DNA from: Massilia aurea
Lineage (GTDB): Bacteria; Pseudomonadota; Gammaproteobacteria; Burkholderiales; Burkholderiaceae_D
NCBI RefSeq assembly: GCF_024753205.1
Contig: NZ_JANUGZ010000005.1
Coordinates: 372,001-436,000 of the forward strand
Reading direction: 5' to 3'
Length of the DNA: 64,000 nucleotides
Part shown: in pieces, positions 17,124-27,237 of the stretch
Layout: every line of letters begins with the position of its first letter
Numbering within the stretch: the first letter of the stretch is position 1
Notes under the pieces: generated by a model
The model's input: the letters and a program-made list of their open reading frames with translations, nothing else
Database searches by the model: none
Told to the model about the DNA's origin: nothing
Position numbers and translations under genes: made by a program

Positions 17124-17963
17124 ATGCGCGATTGTACCTCCACCGATGCACCCACCGTCTTCCCCGCCTGGCAAGCCAGCCTGGCGCTGGGCTTCGTGCG
17201 CGATGGCGCCACGACGCGCCTCGTGCGCCGCACGCACCGCGGGCCGCTGCGCGTCCAGAAGGCGCTGTATCCGGAAGGCCCGGGCGCCTGCCACGTGATC
17301 GTCGTGCACCCGCCGGGTGGCGTGGTCGGGGGCGACCGGCTCGAGATCGACGTCGACGCCGGCCCCGCTTGCAGCGTGCTCGCCACCAGTCCCGGCGCGA
17401 CCAAGTGGTACCGCGCCAACGGCCGCGTGTCGCAGCAGGCGGTGCGCCTGCGCGTTGGCGCGAGCGCTGCCATCGAATGGCTGCCGCAGGAAACCATCTT
17501 CTATGACGCGGCCAGCGTCGACCTCGAACATGACGTCGATCTCGCCGCCGGCAGCACCTATATCGGCAGCGAAGTGCTGTGCTTTGGCCGCGTTGCCGCT
17601 GGTGAAGCGTTTACGCGCGGACGGATCCGCCAGCGCACGCGTATCCGCCAGGACGGCCGTCTGCTGTGGTGGGAGCAGGGCATCCTGACCCCGGATGGCA
17701 TCGCCAGCCCCCTCGGCATGCGAGGCCATGCGGTGTGCGCGACCTTTCTCGCTGTCGGTCGGCCCGTGCCCGCCGCCCTGCAGGCGCACGTGCGCGCGCT
17801 CGACCCGCAGCTGGCCTCGAGCCAGGTGAAGTCGGTGTTCGTCGCGCGTTATCTCGGCGACGACGGCGAAGCGGCGCGCGCCGTCATGGCGCAGGTGTGG
17901 GCGTTGCTGCGCCCCCATCTGCTCGACCGCCCGGCGTGCCCGCCGCGCATCTGGCTCACCTAG
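17124..17963 (+). CDS. ureD: Urease accessory protein UreD
   Basis: A 279-residue UreD/UreH. Motifs include WQASLALGF, VQKALYPEGP, the VHPPGGVVGGD signature and SPGATKWYR, followed by IEWLPQETI, all typical of the family. UreD forms the UreDFG scaffold that delivers nickel to apo-urease. First gene of the urease operon; the ATG at 17124 is the most plausible, since the upstream extension overlaps the diguanylate cyclase gene. The ureA start lies 27 nt after the stop. Confidence 0.96.
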   Translation: MRDCTSTDAPTVFPAWQASLALGFVRDGATTRLVRRTHRGPLRVQKALYPEGPGACHVIVVHPPGGVVGGDRLEIDVDAGPACSVLATSPGATKWYRANGRVSQQAVRLRVGASAAIEWLPQETIFYDAASVDLEHDVDLAAGSTYIGSEVLCFGRVAAGEAFTRGRIRQRTRIRQDGRLLWWEQGILTPDGIASPLGMRGHAVCATFLAVGRPVPAALQAHVRALDPQLASSQVKSVFVARYLGDDGEAARAVMAQVWALLRPHLLDRPACPPRIWLT

Positions 17964-17989
17964 ACTGGCTCACCTGGAACCGACCCGCC

Positions 17990-18292
17990 ATGGACCTGAC
18001 GCCCCGCGAAAAAGACAAGCTGCTGATCTTCACTGCCGCGCTGCTGGCCGAACGCCGGCGTGCGCGTGGTCTCAAGCTCAATTACCCCGAAGCCGTGGCC
18101 TTGATCACGGCCGCCATCATGGAAGGCGCGCGCGATGGCCGCAGCGTGGCCGAGCTGATGAGCGAAGGCACGACGATCCTCGCGCGCGGCGACGTGATGG
18201 AGGGCGTGCCCGAGATGATCCCCGATATCCAGGTCGAGGCGACGTTCCCGGACGGGACCAAGCTCGTGACCGTCCACCATCCGATTCCCTAG
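17990..18292 (+). CDS. ureA: Urease gamma subunit
   Basis: 100 residues, the standard UreA length. MDLTPREKDKLLIF, RRARGLKLNYPEAVALI and the C-terminal VEATFPDGTKLVTVHHPI are strongly conserved in urease gamma subunits. Part of the (UreABC)3 enzyme that hydrolyses urea to ammonia and carbamate. Sits between ureD and ureB in the operon. Confidence 0.98.
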   Translation: MDLTPREKDKLLIFTAALLAERRRARGLKLNYPEAVALITAAIMEGARDGRSVAELMSEGTTILARGDVMEGVPEMIPDIQVEATFPDGTKLVTVHHPIP

Positions 18293-18304
18293 ACGGGGCC
18301 CAGC

Positions 18305-18637
18305 GTGATCCCAGGCGAATACTTTCTCGAGGGCGGCGACATCGAACTCAACGTCGGTCGGCGCACGCTGACTGTGGTCGTGGCCAATGCGGGCGACCGG
18401 CCGGTGCAGGTCGGCTCGCACTACCACTTTCATGAAGTCAATCCTGCGCTGCAGTTCGAGCGGGATAGCACGCTCGGCATGCGGCTGAACATCGCGGCCG
18501 GCACGGCAGTGCGCTTCGAGCCGGGCCAGCGCCGCACGGTGGAACTGGTCGACCTGGCGGGCGAGCGGATCGTGCACGGCTTCCAGGGCCGCGTGTCGGG
18601 GCCACTGCCCGCGCCTGCGTCATCGGGAGACGCATGA
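18305..18637 (+). CDS. ureB: Urease beta subunit
   Basis: 110 residues with MIPGEYFLEGGDIELN at the N-terminus and VGSHYHFHEVNPALQFER and GMRLNIAAGTAVRFEPG in the core, diagnostic of UreB. The start is a GTG at 18305, fixed by alignment of the conserved MIPGE N-terminus. Its TGA overlaps the ATG pair of ureC, so the two subunits are translationally coupled. Confidence 0.97.
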   Translation: MIPGEYFLEGGDIELNVGRRTLTVVVANAGDRPVQVGSHYHFHEVNPALQFERDSTLGMRLNIAAGTAVRFEPGQRRTVELVDLAGERIVHGFQGRVSGPLPAPASSGDA

Positions 18638-20336
18638 TGGTCACGCTCAGCCGCCAGGCCTACGCCGACATGTATGGCCCGACCACGGGCGACCGCATTC
18701 GCCTGGCCGACACCGACCTCGTGATCGAGATCGAACGCGACTTCGCGACCTACGGCGAAGAGGTCAAGTTCGGCGGCGGTAAAGTGATCCGCGACGGCAT
18801 GGGGCAGTCGCAGCGCCTGCGCGAGGGTGTGATGGACACGGTCATCACTAACGCCGTCATCATTGACCACTGGGGCATCGTCAAGGCGGACATCGGCATC
18901 AAGGATGGCCTGATCGCGGCCATCGGCAAGGCCGGCAACCCGGATATCCAGCCGGATGTCACGATGGCCATCGGCGGGGCGACCGAGATCATCGCCGGCG
19001 AAGGCATGATCGTCACGGCCGGCGGCGTCGACACGCACATCCACTTCATCTGCCCGCAGCAGATCGACGAAGCGCTGTACTCGGGCATCACGACGATGCT
19101 GGGCGGCGGCACCGGGCCGGCCGTCGGCACGGCCGCCACGACCTGCACGCCGGGTGCCTGGCACATTCATTCGATGCTGCAGGCGGCCGACGCGTTCCCG
19201 ATGAACCTGGGCTTTTTCGGCAAGGGCAACGTCAGCCAGCCCGGCCCGCTCGAGGAGCAGGTCCATGCCGGCGCCGTGGGCCTGAAGCTGCACGAGGACT
19301 GGGGCAGCACGCCCGCGGCGATCGACAACTGCCTGTCGGTGGCCGAACGGCTGGACGTGCAGGTGGCGCTGCACTCCGACACGCTCAACGAGGCGGGTTT
19401 TCTGGAGTCGACCGTGGCAGCGTTCAAAGGCCGCACGATCCACACTTTCCACACCGAGGGCGCGGGCGGTGGCCACGCCCCGGACATCATCGCGGCCGTG
19501 GGCTACGACAACGTGCTGCCGTCGTCGACCAATCCCACGCGCCCGTTCACGGTCAATACACTCGACGAGCACCTGGACATGCTGATGGTCTGCCATCACC
19601 TCGACCCGGCGATTGCCGAAGACGTGGCGTTTGCCGAGTCGCGCATCCGGCGCGAGACGATCGCCGCCGAGGACATCCTGCACGACCTGGGCGCGATCTC
19701 GATGATGTCTTCGGACTCGCAGGCGATGGGCCGCGTGGGCGAGACGATCAGCGCACCTGGCAGACGGCGCACAAGATGAAGACCCAGCGCGGCGCGTTGG
19801 CGGGCGACAGCAGCCGCAACGACAATGCCCGCGTCAAGCGCTACATCGCCAAGTACACGATCAATCCCGCCATCACGCACGGCATCGCGCATGTCGTCGG
19901 CTCGCTCGAGGTGGGCAAGATCGCCGACGTCGTGCTGTGGCGGCCGGCCTTTTTCGGCGTCAAGCCATCGATGGTGGTCAAGGGCGGCATGATCGCGGCA
20001 AGCCTGATGGGCGACCCGAATGCATCGATCCCGACGCCGCAGCCGGTGCATTACCGGCCCATGTTCGGCGCGTTCGGCGGCGGCCTGCGCAAATCGTTTA
20101 CGTTTGTGTCGCAGAGTGCGTTCGACGCTGGCATCGCAGGCACGCTGGGACTGACCAAGACGACGATCGCCGTGCGTGGCACGCGCGGCCTGCGCAAGCG
20201 CGACATGATCCACAACGGCGCCACGCCGCACATGGAAGTCGATCCCGAAACCTATGAAGTGCGGGCCGACGGCCGCCTGCTGGTCTGCGAAGCGGCGAGC
20301 GTGCTGCCGCTGGCGCAGCGTTACTTCCTGTTCTAG
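18634..20336 (+). pseudogene. ureC: Urease alpha subunit, interrupted by a 1-nt frameshift
   Basis: The two parts together encode a full-length UreC (about 567 residues). The first frame (to 19779) has all nickel ligands: THIHFICP, the carbamylated Lys in GLKLHEDW (residue 217 if counted from the second ATG at 18637, the classical number), HSDTLNEAG, HTFHTEGAGGGH and the Asp in SSDSQAMGR. After GRVGETI the frame drifts: two bases (19750-19751) stand where a codon should be, and RTWQTAHKMK then continues in the next frame to 20336. Read as given, translation stops at 19779 after 381 residues, losing about a third of the protein. No homopolymer lies at the site. Either the gene is inactivated or the base is a sequence error. 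Confidence 0.9.
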
Positions 20337-20345
20337 AGGCCATCC

Positions 20346-20879
20346 ATGATTTCCCTGCATACCCGCATCCTTGCTGCCGACGTCGTGCATGACACGCTGG
20401 TGCTGCCGTTCGAACAACGGGAGCGCTGCCGCCAGCGCGCACGCCTGGCCTCGGGCGAAGAGGTCGCGCTGTTCCTCGTGCGCGGCACCGTGCTGCGCGA
20501 TGGCGACCTGCTGCTGGGCGAAGGCGGGCGCATCGTGCGCGTCGAGGCTGCGCTGGAACCAACGTATGTCGTCTGCTGCGGCGACCCGACGTTGCTGGCG
20601 CGCTGCGCATTCCACCTGGGGAACCGCCATACGCAGACGCAGGTGGGGGCGGGCTGGCTGCGCATCCGTGTCGATCCCGTGCTGCGCGAGATGGTCGCAG
20701 GGCTGGGGGCAGAGGTCAGTGAAGAACTGGCCAAATTCGAGCCGGAGGCGGGCGCGTATGGTGGCGGTCACGGTCACCATCACGAGCAGGGGCCGGGCGG
20801 CTTGCTGGCGCCGGTGCCGCTGCGCCAGAAGATCCACCGGCCGTCGGACGTGACGCCGGTTGAACCGGGGCCGGCATGA
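20346..20879 (+). CDS. ureE: Urease accessory protein UreE (nickel chaperone)
   Basis: 177 residues. N-terminal region like UreE (VLPFEQRERCRQRARLASGEEVAL), central CAFHLGNRHTQTQVG metal-site segment, and a His-rich tail with GGGHGHHHEQG that would bind nickel. It hands Ni2+ to UreG. The ATG lies 9 nt after ureC, and its TGA overlaps the ureF ATG (ATGA). Confidence 0.96.
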   Translation: MISLHTRILAADVVHDTLVLPFEQRERCRQRARLASGEEVALFLVRGTVLRDGDLLLGEGGRIVRVEAALEPTYVVCCGDPTLLARCAFHLGNRHTQTQVGAGWLRIRVDPVLREMVAGLGAEVSEELAKFEPEAGAYGGGHGHHHEQGPGGLLAPVPLRQKIHRPSDVTPVEPGPA

Positions 20880-21541
20880 ACGCCGCCAGCCTGCTGCACC
20901 TGCTGCAGTTTGCCAGCCCGGCTTTGCCGATCGGTGGCTACAGCTATTCGCAGGGTCTCGAAGCGGCGCTCGAAGAAGGCCTGGTCACGGACGCCGACAG
21001 CGCCCGCGCGTGGATCGTGCGCTACCTCGATGACGTGGTGGCGCGCTGGGATGCGCCTGTGCTGTGGCGTCTTTTGAAAGCGTTCGCCGCGCGCGACAGC
21101 GAGACGATCGCGCAGTGGGGCGGGTGCTTTCTGGCGTCGCGCGACACGGCCGAACTGCGCGCCGAATCGGTCCAGATGGGCTATTCGCTGAGTCGCCTGA
21201 TCGCAGAGCTGGGCGTGGCCGACACGCGCGCGCTCGGAGAGGACGTTACGCTGCCGCTGGCGTTTGCCTGCGCAGTCGACGGACTCGATATTCCGCACGA
21301 AGAAGCGCTGCTGGCGATGGTGTTCGCATGGGTCGAGAACCAGGTGCTGGTGTGCGTCAAATCGGTGCCGCTAGGGCAGGTCGCCGGCCAGCGTCTGCTG
21401 CTGTCGCTGCGGCCCGACATCGAGCGCGCCGCCCAATTGGCGCGGGGTTTGCCGGACGACGAAATGTCGAACTGGGCGCCCGGCCTGTCGATGCTGTCGA
21501 TGCGCCACGAAGTCCAGCATGGCCGCCTGTACCGGTCTTGA
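20876..21541 (+). CDS. ureF: Urease accessory protein UreF
   Basis: 221 residues with LLQFASPALPIGGYSYSQGLE at the start (a UreF signature) and NWAPGLSMLSMRHE near the C-terminus. UreF bridges UreD and UreG in the nickel insertion complex. Start overlaps the ureE stop by 4 nt. Confidence 0.96.
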   Translation: MNAASLLHLLQFASPALPIGGYSYSQGLEAALEEGLVTDADSARAWIVRYLDDVVARWDAPVLWRLLKAFAARDSETIAQWGGCFLASRDTAELRAESVQMGYSLSRLIAELGVADTRALGEDVTLPLAFACAVDGLDIPHEEALLAMVFAWVENQVLVCVKSVPLGQVAGQRLLLSLRPDIERAAQLARGLPDDEMSNWAPGLSMLSMRHEVQHGRLYRS

Positions 21542-21564
21542 TCATTGTTGACGAAGGAGGAACC

Positions 21565-22188
<624 letters not shown>

Positions 22189-22204
22189 CACCAGGGAGAT
22201 GACC

Positions 22205-22783
22205 ATGACGACAAGTTTGCGCGCGCTGCGCCACACCATCCGGCACCACTTCGTCCGCGCGGGCGTGGCCGTGACCGCCCTGACACTGGCGCTGCCGGCA
22301 GCCGCGCATCCCGGGCACGCGCCCAACAGCGGCTTCATGGCCGGCCTGCTGCACCCGGTAACGGGCGTCGACCATTTGCTGGCGTTACTGGCCGTGGGCC
22401 TCTGGAGCCGCCAGCAGCACCGCTATCTGCTCGCGCCGACGTTCCTCGTGATGATGGCGCTGGGCGCGGCCAGCAGTGGCGGCGTCGTGTTGCCGGCCCT
22501 CGAACTGTCGATCGCGGCGACCGTGCTGCTGCTGGGCGGGTTGGCGGCGTATGCGCCTCGTCTGCAGCAGCCTCAGATGGCCGTACTCACCGTCGGCGCC
22601 TGCGCCTTTGTGCATGGACTCGCGCACGGCAATGAACTGACCGGCATGGCCAGCGGCGCCGGCTTCATCCTGGCCAGCGCCGGGCTGATGCTGCTGGGCG
22701 CGATCCCGGGCGAGCGCCTGCGCCGGCCACTGGCTGCGGCCATCGGTGCGGCGGGCATCTGGCTCGTGGCACTGGCCGGCTGA
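22205..22783 (+). CDS. HupE/UreJ family nickel permease-like protein
   Basis: 192 residues: signal-like N-terminus, HPGHAP, then GLLHPVTGVDHLLALLAVG (the HupE/UreJ signature with His and Asp) and about six membrane helices, with a second conserved segment AFVHGLAHGNEL. Members are secondary Ni2+ transporters found in urease and hydrogenase operons; its position directly after ureG supports nickel supply. ATG at 22205 has AGGGAG at good spacing; ATG at 22199 is too close to it. Confidence 0.9.
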   Translation: MTTSLRALRHTIRHHFVRAGVAVTALTLALPAAAHPGHAPNSGFMAGLLHPVTGVDHLLALLAVGLWSRQQHRYLLAPTFLVMMALGAASSGGVVLPALELSIAATVLLLGGLAAYAPRLQQPQMAVLTVGACAFVHGLAHGNELTGMASGAGFILASAGLMLLGAIPGERLRRPLAAAIGAAGIWLVALAG

Positions 22784-22856
22784 TGCCCTGCCGGTACGGG
22801 TAATTATGCTACGCTAGCGCTCTTTTTACCGTCGGCCGTCCCGGCCAGGACTTTCC

Positions 22857-24551
22857 ATGCTTGAGTGGTTGCGCCCGTACCGGCGCGCCGCGCTGCCGGG
22901 CGATATCAGCGCCGGCATCGTGGTGGCGATGATGATGATCCCGCAGGGCATGGCCTATGCACTGGTGGCGGGCTTGCCGCCGGCGGTCGGCATCTACGCC
23001 AGCATCATCCCGCCCTTGCTGTATGCGCTGTTTGGCACCAGCACCACGCAATCGGTCGGGCCGATGGCGATCATTTCCCTGATGACGGCGTCCACGCTGG
23101 CGCCCCTGGCCACGCCCGGCACCGCGCTGTATGGCGTGCTCGCCGCGCAACTGGCTTTGCTGTCCGGCCTGGTCCTGCTGCTGTGCGGGCTGCTGCGCAT
23201 CGGCTTTCTTGCCAATTTTTTCTCACGCCCCGTGATGAGCGGCTTCACCATCGGCTCGGCGATCGTCATCGCGTGGGGGCAACTGCGCACGCTGGTGGGC
23301 GGCCCCATCGAAATCGGCATGACGCCGCACCCGCCGAGCATCCTGCTGGGCGTGGGCTCGCTCGTGCTGCTGCTGGCCGCGCGCAGCCACCTCGCACCGC
23401 TGCTGCGCCGGTTGCGCGTGCCGACAGCGGCGGCCGACGTCGGGGCCAAGCTGGCGCCGATTGCCGTCGTGCTGGGCGCGATGGCCCTCGTGCAGCAGCT
23501 GGGTCTCGTGCAGATGGGGGTGGCCACGACGGGCGCCGTGCCGACCGGTTTGCCGGGCCTGAACCTGGCGACGTCGTCGCAGCACTGGCAAGCCTTGCTG
23601 CAACCGGCGCTCTTGATCGGCTTCATGGTGTTCCTGATCAGCATGTCCGGCGCGCAGGCGCTGGCGCTCAAGCGGGGCGGCGAGAAACTGGTGAGCAACC
23701 GCGAGCTGGTCGGCCTGGGCGCGGCGAATATCGGCAGTGCACTGACGGGCGGCTTTCCCGTCACCGGGAGCATGTCGCGTTCTGCCGTAAATTTCGCGGC
23801 CGGCGCCAACACGCAACTGGCAAGCATGATCACGGCCGGCCTGCTGGCGCTGGCGCTCGTGCTGCCCACCGGCTGGCTCGCGCTGCTGCCGCTGCCGACG
23901 CTGGCTGCGACGATCATCGTGGCCGTGCTCGGGATGCTCGACCTGTCGACGCTGCGCACCGCCTGGCATTACGACCGCGCCGATGCGCTGGCGCTGCTGG
24001 CCACCGCCGGCGGGGTGCTGATCCTCGGCGTTGAAGCGGGGGTGCTAGTGGGCGTGGCGCTGTCGATGGTCGTGCTGATCTGGCGCGCCAGCCGGCCGCA
24101 CATCGCGGTGCTGGGCCGCATCCATGGCACCGAACACTTCCGCAATGTCGAGCGCTATTCGGCCGAGACGACGCCGGGTCTGCTGATGCTGCGCGTCGAT
24201 GCCGGTCTGTTCTTCGGCAACGTGGATGCAGTCAACGAGCGCATCGACGAAGAACTGGTCGCCCATGCGGGCACGCGCCATCTGGTGCTGGTGCTGTCGG
24301 CCGTGAATGCAATCGACACGTCGGCGCTGTTCGGGCTGGAAGAGTTGAACAGTTCGCTGAACCGGCGCGGCGTGCTGATGCACCTGGCCGAAGTGAAGGG
24401 GCCGGTCATGGACCGGCTCAAGGAAAGCGATCTGCTGGGTAAGCTCAACGGCCAGGTGTTCCTGAGCGCCGCCATTGCGTGGGACCAGCTGGCCGGATCG
24501 CGTGCTGCCGGCACGCCGGCCGCGGCCGCGCAGCCGGCGGGTAAGCCGTAG
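22857..24551 (+). CDS. SulP family anion transporter with STAS domain
   Basis: A 564-residue inner-membrane protein. The SulP signature appears near residues 20-60 (ISAGIVVAMMMIPQGMAYAL, then PPAVGIYASIIPPLLYALFG), followed by about 12-14 helices, with GGFPVTGSMSRSAVN in the second half. A cytoplasmic STAS domain occupies the last about 130 residues (VLVLSAVNAIDTSALFGLE). Substrate may be sulfate, bicarbonate or another anion. Located 73 bp after the urease operon on the same strand, so bicarbonate would fit the context, but that is inference. Confidence 0.92.
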   Translation: MLEWLRPYRRAALPGDISAGIVVAMMMIPQGMAYALVAGLPPAVGIYASIIPPLLYALFGTSTTQSVGPMAIISLMTASTLAPLATPGTALYGVLAAQLALLSGLVLLLCGLLRIGFLANFFSRPVMSGFTIGSAIVIAWGQLRTLVGGPIEIGMTPHPPSILLGVGSLVLLLAARSHLAPLLRRLRVPTAAADVGAKLAPIAVVLGAMALVQQLGLVQMGVATTGAVPTGLPGLNLATSSQHWQALLQPALLIGFMVFLISMSGAQALALKRGGEKLVSNRELVGLGAANIGSALTGGFPVTGSMSRSAVNFAAGANTQLASMITAGLLALALVLPTGWLALLPLPTLAATIIVAVLGMLDLSTLRTAWHYDRADALALLATAGGVLILGVEAGVLVGVALSMVVLIWRASRPHIAVLGRIHGTEHFRNVERYSAETTPGLLMLRVDAGLFFGNVDAVNERIDEELVAHAGTRHLVLVLSAVNAIDTSALFGLEELNSSLNRRGVLMHLAEVKGPVMDRLKESDLLGKLNGQVFLSAAIAWDQLAGSRAAGTPAAAAQPAGKP

Positions 24552-24587
24552 CAGTTCGCGCGCTGCTGCCTTCAACGCAACGGATGA

Positions 24588-25499
24588 TTACAAGGCGGCT
24601 GACTGCTGCGCGATGAATTCCCTGAACCATTGTTGTGCGGGGTTGCTGTCGCTACGGCGATGCCATATCAGGTGAAACGTGATTTCCGGCAGCACCAAAG
24701 GTGGCGTGAACATGACAAGCCGATGGCTGGCCAGCGAATCATCCGCTACGCGCTTGAGGATGGTGGCAGCCATATTGGTGCGCGCAATGACCGCAGGCAC
24801 GGCAAACAGTTGTGGCAAGGTCAAGGCAAGCTTGCGTTGCTTGCCCTGCTGCGCGAGGGTTTGATCGACAAGACCATGCAACTGCCCTTCGGGTGACACG
24901 AGCACGTGCTGCAGGTCTAGATAGGTGCGCAAATCCATCGGATGACTAGCCGCCGGATGGTCGGTCGACACGATCGTGACAAACGCATCGCGCATGAGTG
25001 GCCGGGTCATGACGCGGGCATCCATCACGGTCGGCGCCACGCCAATGGCAACATCGATCGATCCGGCATCGAGCAGATCGACCGCTGTATCCCGGTCGTT
25101 ATACGCGAGCACATTCAACGATATGCCCGGCGTGGCGCGTTCGAGCGCTTCCACAAGCGCCGGCAGCAGGACCAGCGTGGGGTAGTCCTGCAGGCCCAGT
25201 CTGAACGTCACCGACGCCGTCGTGGGTTCAAACGCAGGCTGCGTCAGCATCGCCAGCTCGATCTGACGCAGGGCCGCAGCCACGGGCAATGCCAGATCGC
25301 GTGCGCGTGCGGTGGGAACCAGGCCGGCACTGCTGCGTTGGAACAGGGGATCGCCCAACAAGGTGCGCAGCCGTGACAAGGCGGCGCTCATTGCCGGCTG
25401 GCTGACGCCCACCTGGGTCGCAGCACGCGTGACATTGCGTTCGTTCATCAACGCGTCGAATGCGACCAGCAGATTCAAATCCAGGCCATGAAAATCCAT
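24588..25499 (-). CDS. LysR family transcriptional regulator
   Basis: 303 residues. The N-terminal winged HTH (LDLNLLVAFDALMNERNVTRAA then VGVSQPAMSAALSRLR) is followed by a periplasmic-binding-protein-like effector domain. The LDLNLL N-terminus resembles the NodD/LinR/SyrM branch. It is divergent from the SnoaL-like gene with about 95 bp between starts, so it likely regulates that gene and itself. Start ATG at 25499. Confidence 0.92.
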   Translation of the reverse strand: MDFHGLDLNLLVAFDALMNERNVTRAATQVGVSQPAMSAALSRLRTLLGDPLFQRSSAGLVPTARARDLALPVAAALRQIELAMLTQPAFEPTTASVTFRLGLQDYPTLVLLPALVEALERATPGISLNVLAYNDRDTAVDLLDAGSIDVAIGVAPTVMDARVMTRPLMRDAFVTIVSTDHPAASHPMDLRTYLDLQHVLVSPEGQLHGLVDQTLAQQGKQRKLALTLPQLFAVPAVIARTNMAATILKRVADDSLASHRLVMFTPPLVLPEITFHLIWHRRSDSNPAQQWFREFIAQQSAAL

Positions 25500-25593
25500 G
25501 GAGCGAATAATACGGTATATCGCTTATTTGTTGGACTGATTGAGTCGCGCAGAACACACTGGCGCCTCATTCAACTTCGAGCAGATCCTTCCG

Positions 25594-26040
25594 ATGACGA
25601 TATCAACGACCGCCTTGTCGCACCAGCTACGCACCGAACTCACCGTCGTGGAAACGCTGTACCGCGCATTCAGCGAACAGAACCCGGATCTTGTCGATGC
25701 CGTGCTCGCCCCGGCGTGGGAGGACATTCCGCTGGCCCCGGGCCAGGGCCCCGGTCCTGCTGGCATCAAGCCGATCATCCGGATGCTGGCGGCCGCATTT
25801 CCGGACGTGCACATCACTATCCATGACACGATTCAGGAACCCGGGAAGGTCGCGGTGCGCGCGGAGATCAGCGGGACGCATCTGGGCGAGCTGTTCGGCA
25901 TCGCGCCCACCGGCAAGAAAGTCAGCTTCCGGTTGCACGAGTTTCACACGCTCGAAGGCGGCCTGATCACCACCACCTGGCACATGGAGGACTGGTTTGG
26001 TCTCTTCCTGCAGCTTGGCCAGTTCCCGCTACAAGGCTGA
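25594..26040 (+). CDS. SnoaL-like/ester cyclase family protein
   Basis: 148 residues of a small alpha+beta barrel: VVETLYRAFSEQNPDLVDAVLA at the N-terminus and ISGTHLGELFGIAPTGKK then FHTLEGGLITTTWHMEDWFG, which match the SnoaL-like polyketide-cyclase/ester cyclase superfamily (NTF2 fold). Substrate is unknown. The ATG at 25594 is preferred over a TTG at 25540. Divergent from a LysR gene that probably controls it. Confidence 0.85.
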   Translation: MTISTTALSHQLRTELTVVETLYRAFSEQNPDLVDAVLAPAWEDIPLAPGQGPGPAGIKPIIRMLAAAFPDVHITIHDTIQEPGKVAVRAEISGTHLGELFGIAPTGKKVSFRLHEFHTLEGGLITTTWHMEDWFGLFLQLGQFPLQG

Positions 26041-26065
26041 ACCTTTTTACCGCCATTGAACGGTG

Positions 26066-26698
26066 TCAGGCGCGCTTGCGCTGCGCAGATTGCTCGTCGC
26101 GTGGCGGGGCCAGCACGATCGGCGCGGCATTCTCCGGGTACAGCGCCTGGCTGCCTACGTAGACGGCGCGGATGGCGTCCATGTCGCGCTCGACGTCGCC
26201 GGTCGGCGTCATCGTGTCGACAAGGCTCAGCTCTTTCTTGCCATAGTCAAAACGCACCAGCACCATCGGCACATTGGCCGTGACGGCCAGGTGGTAGAAG
26301 CCGCTCTTCCAGTTGGGGCGGTAGGCGCGCGTGCCTTCCGGCGTGATGCCGATCCAGAACGATGGCGCAGCGAGCATGGTGTCGGCCAGCTGGCGCGTTG
26401 CGCCCATTGGCGCGCTGCGATCGACCGGGACACCGCCCCAGTGGCGCATCAGGCGGCCCATCGGCCCCCGGAACAGCGTGTCCTTGGCCAGCCACTTGAA
26501 CTGCGTGCCCATGGCCCACGTCGCCAGCAGGCCGATCGGGAAATCCCAGTTCGACGTGTGCGGATAGATGACGCAGACGCCGTGCGGCCCTGGCAACGGT
26601 TTGAAGAACACCTTCCAGCCGAAACACTGCAGTACGCGCAGCGCCGCGCGCTGGCGCAGGGTGGGCAGGGCTGCAGGGCGCAGCAGGTAGTCAGTCAT
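26066..26698 (-). CDS. 1-acyl-sn-glycerol-3-phosphate acyltransferase-like protein
   Basis: 210 residues with the PlsC acyltransferase motifs: YPHTSNWDFP (HX4D-like catalytic His/Asp), FRGPMGRLMRHWGGVPVDR, and the ITPEGTR phosphate-binding motif. The size and HTSNWDF form fit the small PlsC-like subgroup of membrane-associated acyltransferases that transfer an acyl chain to a phospholipid precursor or similar acceptor. No neighbours of related function. Confidence 0.85.
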   Translation of the reverse strand: MTDYLLRPAALPTLRQRAALRVLQCFGWKVFFKPLPGPHGVCVIYPHTSNWDFPIGLLATWAMGTQFKWLAKDTLFRGPMGRLMRHWGGVPVDRSAPMGATRQLADTMLAAPSFWIGITPEGTRAYRPNWKSGFYHLAVTANVPMVLVRFDYGKKELSLVDTMTPTGDVERDMDAIRAVYVGSQALYPENAAPIVLAPPRDEQSAQRKRA

Positions 26699-26745
26699 CG
26701 GGTCTCCGGAGGGTGGCGTCAGTCATCTGCAAGGGCTGCAGTTCT

Positions 26746-26768
26746 CACGCTCGATAAAATCAAGCGTG
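26746..26768. promoter_or_regulatory. Small palindrome in divergent intergenic region
   Basis: An imperfect dyad (arms CACGCT at 26746-26751 and AGCGTG at 26763-26768 plus GA/TC inside) lies between the divergent acyltransferase and arsenate-reductase-like genes. It could be an operator; no regulator gene is adjacent. Confidence 0.25.
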
Positions 26769-26883
26769 CGATTCTAGCCCGCGCCGGAAGGGGTCACAAG
26801 CAAAATAGTGGTGACGGGTATGCGCTGTGGTTATCATGTCGTTGTCCGATTCGCCACACTATGATGAGAAAAACACCGTTGCT

Positions 26884-27237
26884 ATGACCATGGCCATCAC
26901 GATTTACCACAATGCCCGCTGCGGCACATCGCGCAACACGCTGGCCGCCATTCGCGACGCCGGTCACGAACCGCAGATCGTCGACTATCTGGTCAACCCG
27001 CCAACACGAGACACGCTGACCCGCTTGATTGCCGATGCGGGTATCTCAGTGCGGGAGGCCGTGCGCAGCAAGGAAGCGGTTTTCACCGAATTGGGGCTGG
27101 ACCAGCCGGGCATCAGCGACGCTGCGCTGCTGGACGCGATGGCCGCGCACCCGATCCTGATCGAGCGGCCATTTGTCGTGACACCCAACGGCGTGCGGCT
27201 ATGCCGGCCGTTCACACGCGTGCACGAGATACTGTAG
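26884..27237 (+). CDS. arsC: Glutaredoxin-type arsenate reductase
   Basis: 117 residues of the ArsC family: IYHNARCGTSRNTL with catalytic Cys13, VDYLVNPPTRDTL, and FVVTPNGVRLCRPF with the phosphate/arsenate-binding arginines. Family members reduce arsenate to arsenite with glutathione/glutaredoxin. No ars efflux genes are nearby, and YfgD/Spx-like relatives exist, so arsenate as substrate is inferred from motif only. ATG at 26890 is an alternative start. The 3' end overlaps the convergent thioesterase gene by 26 nt. Confidence 0.88.
   Translation: MTMAITIYHNARCGTSRNTLAAIRDAGHEPQIVDYLVNPPTRDTLTRLIADAGISVREAVRSKEAVFTELGLDQPGISDAALLDAMAAHPILIERPFVVTPNGVRLCRPFTRVHEIL

Noticed and set aside
25500..25593. 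LysR-type palindrome between the regulator and the SnoaL-like gene
   Set aside because: GCGAATAATACGGTATATCGC shows only four clearly matching end bases, too weak to list as a site.
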